Source of the DNA: Candidatus Saccharibacteria bacterium CG_4_10_14_0_2_um_filter_52_9 | Lineage (GTDB): Bacteria; Patescibacteriota; Saccharimonadia; Saccharimonadales; UBA4665 | DNA: 10,089 bases | Direction of reading: 5' to 3' | Assembly: GCA_002792275.1 (NCBI GenBank) | Contig: PFOA01000090.1 | Span: 1 to 10,089 of the forward strand | The notes under the pieces: generated by a model | Database searches by the model: none | The model's input: the letters and a program-made list of their open reading frames with translations, nothing else | Told to the model about the DNA's origin: nothing | Position numbers and translations under genes: made by a program | Shown: piece by piece, positions 6,401 through 10,089 of the stretch | How positions within the stretch are numbered: the first letter of the stretch is position 1 | Layout of the letters: every line of letters begins with the position of its first letter

Positions 6401-9171
6401 ACACTAATAACCAAATTAAACTTGGTTTCGGGGCCAGCGGCGGCATACTTCTCTTAACTAACGGCTCCACCTTAAACACCGATCAGGCCACCTTCAACCT
6501 CCTCAATACGGCCGCCACTACCATCAACTTCGGCGGCGCGGCCACCACAGCTCTCAACATCGGCTCAACGACCACCGGCTTGAACAGCTTCAACGCAGAT
6601 GTTGATATGAACTTCACCGGCTCCGAGAACCTGACTCTAGCCAACACCTCTGCCTCGACCGACCAGCTATCAATTACGGCCACAAGTATGTCAACCAATG
6701 CTATTGCGGGGTTGCACATTGTAGCCGGTGCAATCACTGGCTCTTCTATCGCGAACAGCGGCATACGGGTCGACATCAACAACGCGCCGCCCGATAGCGG
6801 TGATCTTTTCCATGGGATTGTAGTGGGTGGCGCCGCCCAAACCACAACAGAAGGAGAGCAGAATGGAATAGTCTTTGCACCTGCGAATGCCAGCAATACA
6901 GCCGGCACGCTCAATGGCTTAAAAATATGGGATAACTTTACCCCGGGTGGCGCCGCAACTGAAAATGCAATGAACATTGGTACCGGTTGGGATACAGATC
7001 TTTTGCTCGGCGACGCAAGTCCCGTTATTAAGCTGGGGGCAACCGACAACACAGCTGAGCTTAAGATTAATAATATGAGTAACAACAACCTTCTTTCGCT
7101 TAAAGATCTTAGTACCAACTTTGGCTCTGCGCTAACTGTTGGCGCGGCTATTAGCCGAAACTCAATGTTTGCCGAGGAATTCAACCAGTTCAAAGCCACT
7201 AACTGTAGTGCTACAACGGCTCTGAGCCGCGGCGACTATGGTAGCCAGGGCGCCCTTGGTTGCGCGGCCAATACCGGCGAACTGTCCAGCGTAGTTACCA
7301 ATACCGGCGCGGGTGCCGCCTGTACATTCAGTACCAATGCATCTGCCGTTAACGGTACAGAACGCATCACAGCCAATACTACTGTGGCCACTGCCGTTAG
7401 CTCTATCTGTGGCGAATACCTGGGCAGTAGCGCAATCGTTAACAATAATATCTATTTAGCATCCAACCTACCAGTTGTGACCACCAAGATTAGCATGGGT
7501 AACGCCGTCGATGCCAATCATACGTTTTATGTCGGCTTGTCGGACGACAATCCTGTGCTGTTGACTAGCCTATCAAAGACGAATGGGGTCTACTTCTCGA
7601 ACTGTCCCGCCGGAGGAGCCTGCACTGGCAACCTCCAGGCAGTGAATGAAAATGCGAGTACCGGTACATCAATAGACTGCGGCGTGGCTGTCCCAACCAA
7701 TAAAATGATTTACTTGCGTATTGAAGTCCGCGGAGCTAGTAATACTCACTTCTTTTATGACATGGATACAACCAACGGGATCACCGAAACAGAGTGTGGC
7801 TCCGGTATTTCCGCCTCCGCACCGACGGTAGCGCTGACCTCCATGATGACCGTGGCCAACAAAACTCAGAACTCCACAGCTACGGATATGTCTATTGACT
7901 TCTTCCGAACCTGGCAAGATGATAACGTTCCGGCTACCGGCCTTAGCGGTGATCTGTCATCGGCAGTTACGCCGGACAGTACGTTTGTGCCTCAGAACAT
8001 AACCCTGGCTACTAGCAAAGACGGCAAATTTATTATTAATGGCGATGACGGCCAGCCATTGTTGGGGATTGACCAAGCTGGCAATGCCACCCTTAAGGGT
8101 AGTCTTAGTAGCGCCGGACTTAATATCAGGGGCGCTGGCGGCGACGTGTCTACGGTTGACGATAAAGGTAACGCTGCCTTCAGCGGCACCGTCAAAGCCG
8201 GTAGCCTGGCGGCCGACCAGGTGATCGGCGCCGACATTGGCCAGCAGTACTTTAGCGATGACGCTGGCATAGAGAGCGGCGATGTGGTTATGCTCGACCC
8301 CGCAGATTTGACTAAGATTAAAAAGGCCGACCAGGCAAGTAGCAGTGCTGTAATTGGCGTGGCCACTTCGGCTCCGGCCATGCTGGTAGAGGGCAGTGGT
8401 TCCGGTAACGCCGTGGTGGTGGCCGCCGCCGGCACGGTATCGGTCAAAGTCTCCACTGCCGGTGGTGCTATTAAGGCCGGCGACCCGTTAACTTCTTCGA
8501 ATACCCCGGGCGTTGCCATGAAGGCCAGCAAGGGCGGGGCAGTTATCGGCCGGGCGGTGCTGGATTACAGTGGCGAAGGTGTTAGCAGTATTCCGATGGT
8601 TGTCGGCAATGGCTTTGCCGCCGAAGACTTTAGCTTCAGCATCAGCCAGCTGACCGGTCGCGTCGATTCCCTGGAACAGCAGGTCAATGGCACGCAGTCC
8701 GGCACGCCAGCCGCCAGCACCACAGGTCTGGTTGCCGGCGGCCAGGATGTCAGTCTGGCTAGTCTGTCAGTCGATCATCTGACGGTCAATATGGACATGT
8801 TCGTCAATGGCTCGATGGTGGTCAGTGGCCCAGCCGAATTCAAGGGTTCGACACTATTCGATGACCTGGTGACCTTTAGCGGTGACACCACTTTCAATGG
8901 TAGCGTGATATTCAATAATAACAGCGCCGGCTACGCCGTTATCAAGCCGGGTGAGAGCTCCATACAGGTTATCTTCAAACAGCCGTTCAAGGCGCCGCCA
9001 ATCGTCACCATTAGCTTGGGTGATGGGAAGTTCGCCACCTATAGCTATCGCAACGTCAGTGAACAGGGCTTCGAGATCATACTGCCCGGCGCCGCCACCG
9101 ATAAATTGACCTTCTCTTGGACGGCCACGGCGGTCAGCAACCCCCAGACCTACGTTAGCGCCAATCCGTAA
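409..9171 (+). CDS. Giant membrane-anchored fibre protein with tandem MerR-type HTH domains
   Basis: This 2,920-residue protein is predicted to sit in the membrane with its N-terminus in the cytoplasm and about 2,700 residues outside. Residues 25-72 and 76-124 are two MerR-type winged HTH units, each with the alanine-rich first helix, the T-x-RRW or T-x-RRL recognition segment, a G-x-L/I turn, and a basic wing. A basic patch (KRFRKR, 177-182) precedes one transmembrane helix (184-209), which fits an N-in signal anchor; there is no N-terminal signal peptide. Outside follow a stalk, a seven-Gly run (about 353-359), tail-fibre-like modules such as GGDLTGIYPNPTV (432-444), two WNGSxWxC modules (391-421, 537-567), a beta-solenoid-like repeat field (about 1300-2000), a Cys-rich lectin/LamG-like segment (2253-2505), a GDVV...PGVAMKA domain (about 2600-2730), a short coiled coil (2744-2762) and a terminal beta-domain (2841-2920). 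ATG 409 is the only usual start after the in-frame stop at 376-378 and has no Shine-Dalgarno sequence. The HTH and membrane assignments are strong; sensing or adhesion is inference. Confidence 0.9.
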   Translation: MGKPAQKNPNGGNTDSAVYADTEALVSISQAAGILDVSIDTIRRWDKNGTLKSSRPDGKNRFFAVKDLEAIKFAQPLTIGEASEQLGVSVSTLRRLEKKGVIKPERNGNGERLYNKQTLQDFLRSEYFVRQKEVEQEILKPLSGKPDPGEKGEQRLGHDPAIYALLGEHHLNIEGLKRFRKRFVGALAVIGLSFVLIVVVITILFLLFPASTSKVLGYYHGNPSTKHFSLEPQASMLARQAKPFSGTALRFIEAVNPKLREKIAPRQPIQDVNDVLATNADGDIVSKYTFTFPDTSYFKVPDQGLIINLNSDFVHGKQPGLSAGDLAVLPITTDLIKDGSITKAKLAPGLLIGGGGGGGVGTITEILAGQGLAGGGSVGAVSLGINLQSGSGLEANASGLSINRGCANGETLKWNGSGWGCAGTVTPGGTAGGDLTGIYPNPTVAKINGNPLGNTSVTAGNLLVGSGTAWVSQAITGDVFINAVGATTVQADAVALGTDTTGNYLSNAVGGNGMTVSGAGSENATATINLVLNLTGSGLQADASGLSLSRACASGEVLKWNGSAWNCGSAGTLTVKEGGVTTLSPTDSMNFSASDFAVTAAGGGQADVAIDYANSKITRSTQNETISGAWIMQQTLTFTGMAPDIDTGEAKGLTLQGRAASSFQTTTGDVNINPAGSGSGLVLIGQGTSSATPDLLVLDRKDNDVSDPTGTPGAMYYNIVSGKFRCFENGAWTNCIGAGSGGSGGSSVWSDLTQPTANLALNMNEFTSNFNWNTSNAISGQIDGLLLNITNDGTSDPNTQRLLVLKNNDNGLTDNTGSGAPLRTDELLHVENADDSRVNYGIRVTNSNSLGVVNIAFDASGSGINNALNIGDNRIFGGDGTIQFNNFQVNGIGTVTIAGGSAYTSSGATIVSSAGGNSLLLVSGSGGNQNLLVNANQSVAATSILLGPSGGVSFQNSSGNLLLDANGANQVQIGGVSTGDVLLAGGVGAFGCTVTNANGNLQCTGNITNSTNSGTLGFWTRSGTTLQPATGGDNVQLTGAGTLSYAAGSTGNFDQSLSSGTFKTGTGAVSLNGDTTIAAGKNLTLATGTGLITQNYNGNATAASINANSLTSGTALAISATSLQTGKGLAITGGTAMTSGNLFQGSGTFIHTVASENGSLASLAFTDASTNINAGGISSGINIASTVSTSGAGTKTINGVNVAAPTLSGCTSGACTINGYATTTSTNTNANIVQNGLNVQTTGTSTLGTINGLNIGAVSSGAATENGILFGAGWDLNITTATNTDLTVKSNGSGILTLDSTGTGAVNLGTDSTNAKTVTIGNTNSPGASGTVVNLNVSSSVATGGLNLGDNANTKTIDLGGVDNNGADTIRIATNGSTADTITIGNNTAGTALTLDAGNTGKIQIGNSAAAHTIQIGTDATTVQGVSIGSITASSSTRVDAGSTGLILNATSGSVSLQTTTGGNITITPAGSGNILHTLDADTNAQFNSTYASDTTQNVVDINSTNIASASTGTLNLLAVRNLNEASATGTPDSLVYLQNADTNETVSQGLFVENSSTGTISSGILVQNTSTGTLTSGLTITNTTTGTLTNGVIFTGTIGTDITTASGRTLTVNTGGTGTIQIGVDASNAKTITIGNTTSPGASGSVVNIDISSSVATGGLNLGDNANAKTIDIGGVDNSGTDTIRIATNATAADGVTIGNANTGTTLNLDAGTAATALQIGNSANAHGIQIGANNTGANAILLGSNNSASVLNLDAGTAATALQIGNSTTNHGIQIGAGSGATNAITIGNATATSTLILDAGTAASAIQIGNTAGAHDIKIGNGGTAAQIVTIGSTSSSSALTLNSGSGNISLNPGGAGSIVNTLDADSNAQFNGTVGSDVTLNLVDIGITNTASASTGTLNGLAIRNINNVATGNVDNLIYAVNSDNNGTVANGLLIDQAGGTITSGITILNSGGTLTTGLTIGSGSQAIGTGLSFASTGLSTDISLQNGETIDNDTNNQIKLGFGASGGILLLTNGSTLNTDQATFNLLNTAATTINFGGAATTALNIGSTTTGLNSFNADVDMNFTGSENLTLANTSASTDQLSITATSMSTNAIAGLHIVAGAITGSSIANSGIRVDINNAPPDSGDLFHGIVVGGAAQTTTEGEQNGIVFAPANASNTAGTLNGLKIWDNFTPGGAATENAMNIGTGWDTDLLLGDASPVIKLGATDNTAELKINNMSNNNLLSLKDLSTNFGSALTVGAAISRNSMFAEEFNQFKATNCSATTALSRGDYGSQGALGCAANTGELSSVVTNTGAGAACTFSTNASAVNGTERITANTTVATAVSSICGEYLGSSAIVNNNIYLASNLPVVTTKISMGNAVDANHTFYVGLSDDNPVLLTSLSKTNGVYFSNCPAGGACTGNLQAVNENASTGTSIDCGVAVPTNKMIYLRIEVRGASNTHFFYDMDTTNGITETECGSGISASAPTVALTSMMTVANKTQNSTATDMSIDFFRTWQDDNVPATGLSGDLSSAVTPDSTFVPQNITLATSKDGKFIINGDDGQPLLGIDQAGNATLKGSLSSAGLNIRGAGGDVSTVDDKGNAAFSGTVKAGSLAADQVIGADIGQQYFSDDAGIESGDVVMLDPADLTKIKKADQASSSAVIGVATSAPAMLVEGSGSGNAVVVAAAGTVSVKVSTAGGAIKAGDPLTSSNTPGVAMKASKGGAVIGRAVLDYSGEGVSSIPMVVGNGFAAEDFSFSISQLTGRVDSLEQQVNGTQSGTPAASTTGLVAGGQDVSLASLSVDHLTVNMDMFVNGSMVVSGPAEFKGSTLFDDLVTFSGDTTFNGSVIFNNNSAGYAVIKPGESSIQVIFKQPFKAPPIVTISLGDGKFATYSYRNVSEQGFEIILPGAATDKLTFSWTATAVSNPQTYVSANP
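481..780 (+). other. Tandem MerR-type winged HTH region of the giant protein
   Basis: The first unit (residues 25-72) reads SISQAAGILDVSIDTIRRWD, then a basic wing with KNRFF and VKDLEAIK. The second (76-124) has LTIGEASEQLGVSVSTLRRL, then KKGVIKPERN, the wing GERLY and QTLQDFL. Both follow the MerR/excisionase pattern of an HTH helix pair, a G-x-L/I turn, a wing with R-x-Y/F, and a third helix. The two are similar in layout but not near-identical, suggesting an old duplication. Neither is followed by the long dimerisation helix and effector domain of classical MerR proteins; a 60-residue charged linker leads straight to the membrane helix. Each unit keeps its basic residues, so DNA binding is plausible. 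Confidence 0.85.
958..1035 (+). other. Transmembrane signal-anchor helix of the giant protein
   Basis: Residues 184-209 are an unbroken hydrophobic stretch (VGALAVIGLSFVLIVVVITI and continuing through FLLFP) with no charged residue. It is preceded by KRFRKR and followed by a neutral to polar segment, so the positive-inside rule places the HTH units in the cytoplasm and the large C-terminal part outside. All of the roughly 18 cysteines of the protein lie on the outer side, which agrees with this topology. Confidence 0.9.
1465..1485 (+). repeat. GGCGGT microsatellite encoding seven glycines
   Basis: Three and a half copies of the hexamer GGCGGT encode a seven-glycine run that separates the membrane-proximal stalk (which ends in a tail-fibre-like DGSITKAKLAPG stretch) from the first repeat modules. 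Because the unit is six bases, slippage would change linker length by two residues without breaking the frame. Confidence 0.7.
4318..5262 (+). repeat. Large internal repeat block A (about 315 codons)
   Basis: Block A begins GAVNLGTDSTNAKTVTIGNT and is followed directly by block B, which begins GTIQIGVDASNAKTITIGNT. The starts are exactly 945 bp apart. Both contain SSSVATGGLNLGDNA, KTID.GGVDN, DTIRIATN, TLDAD.NAQFN and ASASTGTLN in the same order. Block A has one copy of the 45-residue unit (about 4579-4713), where block B has three. Block boundaries are approximate, because weaker similarity continues on both sides. This is a large in-frame tandem duplication inside the exported fibre. Confidence 0.75.
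5071..5196 (+). repeat. Three tandem 42-bp (14-codon) repeats
   Basis: Three consecutive 14-residue units, NSSTGTISSGILVQ, NTSTGTLTSGLTIT and NTTTGTLTNGVIFT, occupy residues 1555-1596. Each has a conserved TGT(I/L)(S/T)(S/N)G core followed by alternating hydrophobic residues, as expected for successive beta-strand turns of a solenoid. Block B has a matching three-copy stretch with a 13-residue period (GTVANGLLID, GTITSGITIL, GTLTTGLTIG). Confidence 0.8.
5263..6408 (+). repeat. Large internal repeat block B (expanded copy of block A)
   Basis: This block repeats the motif order of block A but is about 200 bp longer. The extra length is explained mostly by two additional 45-residue units at 5524-5928. 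Its end is aligned by TDISLQNGETIDNDTNNQIKLG, which matches the TDITTASGRTLTVNT...IQIG end of block A in pattern. Divergence from block A is considerable at the DNA level, while the 45-residue units inside it are nearly identical to each other, so the inner expansion is younger than the block duplication. Confidence 0.7.
5524..5928 (+). repeat. Three tandem 135-bp (45-codon) repeats
   Basis: Units run 5524-5658, 5659-5793 and 5794-5928 at an exact 135-bp period. The first two share a 51-bp perfect match (5529-5579 and 5664-5714); the third keeps TGCCGGAACCGCCGC and more diverged flanks. Each unit encodes a pattern of L.LDAGTAA.A.QIGN, H.I.IG and an I..G strand. This is four strand-turn segments of 11-12 residues, which fits one set of rungs in a beta-solenoid or trimeric beta-helix. 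The third unit is followed by a partial degenerate fourth (SALTLNSGSGN). Confidence 0.9.
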
Positions 9172-9179
9172 AAGCCGGC

Positions 9180-9208
9180 TTGCCAAAATCTGCTCTAACA
9201 CCTACAAT
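9180..9208 (+). promoter_or_regulatory. Near-consensus promoter of the 148-aa membrane protein gene
   Basis: TTGCCA (9180-9185, 5 of 6) and TACAAT (9203-9208, 5 of 6) are separated by exactly 17 bp. Transcription would start near 9215, just before the GAGGAG ribosome binding site. It fills most of the 60-bp gap after the giant gene, so the small gene is probably expressed independently. A perfect palindrome AAGCCGGCTT (9172-9181) directly follows the giant gene's stop and touches the -35 hexamer; it has no loop or T-run and is not a convincing terminator. Confidence 0.6.
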
Positions 9209-9231
9209 ACCTAACCATAAGAGGAGCAATC

Positions 9232-9678
9232 ATGGCCGCTAAAAAGACCGTTAAAGAAGAGTCCGTAACTGTTGAAAAGACCCCAAACAAACGACTAAAA
9301 ACCAAACTGATAGTCTTATTGGCTGTAGTTATCGTAGCCGTCGTGGCCGGTCTGTTTGTCAACCAGGTCCATACCAACAATCAGCTCAAAAAAGAGAACC
9401 AAAAGTTGTCTAACCCCCAGGCGGCGGCTCAGGCCGAAACCAGGACGCTGACCCAGGAGGTAGGTAAACTTATCGAGCTACCTTCCAGCGAAACACCAAC
9501 CGTGGCCACCGTGGTTGATGTTAGCAAGCTCCAGAAACAACCCTTCTTTGCCAGTGCCAAAAATGGTGATCGGGTGCTGATATTTACCCAGGCAAAGAAA
9601 GCGATCTTATACCGGCCAGCCACCAACAAGATCATCCAGGTAGCCCCAATCAACCTGGGCACCGGCCAGCCACAATAG
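9232..9678 (+). CDS. Small single-pass membrane protein, Patescibacteria-type, function unknown
   Basis: The 148-residue product has a short Lys-rich cytoplasmic tail (1-25), one transmembrane helix (about 26-43), an Asn/Gln/Lys-rich segment with weak coiled-coil character (45-80), and a compact outer domain (about 88-140). This domain contains TVATVVDVSKLQKQPFFASA, then NGDRVLIF, KKAILYRP and NKIIQVAPINLG. From memory this core (QPFF..A.NGD.VLI followed by AILYRP..NKII.VAP) recurs in many Patescibacteria proteins of unassigned function; a database search would confirm it. No catalytic residues or cysteines are apparent. The start is fixed by GAGGAG at 9221-9226, five bases before the ATG. 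It has its own promoter and so need not be co-regulated with the giant gene. Topology N-in is suggested by KRLKTK before the helix. Confidence 0.85.
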   Translation: MAAKKTVKEESVTVEKTPNKRLKTKLIVLLAVVIVAVVAGLFVNQVHTNNQLKKENQKLSNPQAAAQAETRTLTQEVGKLIELPSSETPTVATVVDVSKLQKQPFFASAKNGDRVLIFTQAKKAILYRPATNKIIQVAPINLGTGQPQ

Positions 9679-9780
9679 CGGGCTAAATTTCTTACAGAGC
9701 TGCTTACGCTTGTTTGTTACCATAGTTTTGATTCGTGGTGGGCACGAGTTGTTTATTTGTAAGTACGACAGGAGGACAGC

Positions 9781-9978
9781 ATGGCAGGAACAGCAAAGGG
9801 CGGCCGCTTGGCAGCCCAAAAGAATAAGAAGCGTTACGGATCAGACTTTTACCGGCAAATCGGCGCTAAGGGTGGCAAGGCCGGCCGCACCGGCGGTTTC
9901 GCCGCCGGCGAGCAGGGTCGCAAGCGAGCCAGCTACTACGGCTCCATCGGCGGTAGCATTTCCCGACTCAGTAATTAA
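9781..9978 (+). CDS. KGG-type small basic protein (stress-induced/KGG family)
   Basis: This 65-residue Gly/Lys/Arg-rich protein carries the KGG signature: an early KGGRLAAQKN, then RYGSDFYRQIGAKGGKAGRT at the centre, GGFAAGEQGRKRAS, and a final YYGSIGGS. Short KGG-repeat proteins (Bacillus and enteric general stress proteins, fungal con-10) are linked to stress and desiccation, and related short forms with YG..FY..IG.KGG are common in Patescibacteria and some phages. The biochemical role is not established, though the high basic charge would allow nucleic-acid binding. There is no membrane segment or cysteine. The ATG is set by a strong AGGAGG (9770-9775) with a five-base spacer, implying high translation. 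The 102-bp gap before it contains only a weak promoter-like pair, TTGATT (9728-9733) and TTTATT (9752-9757) with an 18-bp spacer, so read-through from the 148-residue gene is also possible. Confidence 0.85.
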   Translation: MAGTAKGGRLAAQKNKKRYGSDFYRQIGAKGGKAGRTGGFAAGEQGRKRASYYGSIGGSISRLSN

Positions 9979-10038
9979 GTACGGCTCAGTCAACTAACGC
10001 GGAACAAACGTAACTCGTAAGAAGTTTTCTAGTGAGGT

Positions 10039-10057
10039 GAACCAGCTTGGCTGGTTC
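10039..10057 (+). other. Perfect 8-bp stem-loop downstream of the KGG gene
   Basis: GAACCAGC (10039-10046) and GCTGGTTC (10050-10057) form a perfect eight-pair stem with a three-base loop, 60 bases after the KGG stop codon. The following bases (TGCCGAGCC) contain no T-run, so it is at best a U-less terminator or an RNA-stabilising 3' hairpin. It could also belong to an RNA or gene that continues past the window edge. I see no supported gene in 9979-10089. Confidence 0.4.
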
Positions 10058-10089
10058 TGCCGAGCCATCCATTCTTTGCAGATGAGCTC

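Noticed and set aside
4318..6408. CRISPR or other spaced-repeat array
   Set aside because: The repeats are contiguous, in frame, of 42, 135 and 945 bp, and encode protein; there are no short identical repeats with unique spacers.
9710..9997. 95-codon frame overlapping the KGG gene
   Set aside because: The KGG frame has a strong AGGAGG at the right spacing and a recognisable family pattern; the overlapping frame has neither.
10039..10057. Intrinsic terminator after the KGG gene
   Set aside because: The stem is good but no T-run follows on either strand, so it is listed only as a stem-loop.
10037..10089. GTG-started frame open to the right edge (VNQLGWFCRAIHSLQMS)
   Set aside because: There is no ribosome binding site, its beginning lies in a perfect stem-loop, and too little is visible to call a gene.

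Overview
The window suggests a member of the Candidate Phyla Radiation (Patescibacteria), most likely Candidatus Saccharibacteria. This is an inference, not proven: it rests on three gene families I associate with that group (a giant fibre-like surface protein, a small single-pass membrane protein with a QPFF...NGDRVLIF core, and a short KGG protein), all read with the standard code at moderately high GC. Everything I can support is on the + strand; long minus-strand frames inside the giant gene look like by-products of its low-complexity Gly/Thr/Asn/Ala coding.

Layout. Positions 1-408 hold no convincing gene. This leader region contains two candidate sigma70-type promoters (about 100-127 and 320-347), two stem-loops (171-206 and 231-262), a three-times repeated GCATAGGT element, a perfect 9-bp DnaA-box sequence (308-316, minus strand) and a possible leaderless 35-codon ORF (133-240). 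Positions 409-9171 are one uninterrupted 2,920-residue gene. Positions 9232-9678 encode a 148-residue single-pass membrane protein behind its own near-consensus promoter. Positions 9781-9978 encode a 65-residue KGG-type basic protein with a strong ribosome binding site. Positions 9979-10089 hold only a stem-loop.

The main object is the giant protein. Its N-terminus carries two consecutive MerR-type winged helix-turn-helix units (residues about 25-72 and 76-124), followed by a basic patch, one transmembrane helix (184-209), and about 2,700 residues of predicted exported fibre. The fibre has tail-fibre-like Cys-paired modules, a very long beta-solenoid-like repeat field with nested duplications, a cysteine-rich lectin/LamG-like segment, and a C-terminal GDVV...PGVAMKA domain, short coiled coil and terminal beta-domain. 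The architecture is that of a ToxR-like membrane-bound DNA-binding protein whose sensor half has become a giant surface fibre. An attractive but untested model is that the fibre senses attachment (for example to a host cell) and the cytoplasmic HTH pair regulates genes, possibly its own through the GCATAGGT elements. Nothing in the sequence directly shows that the two downstream small genes work with the fibre; they look separately expressed.
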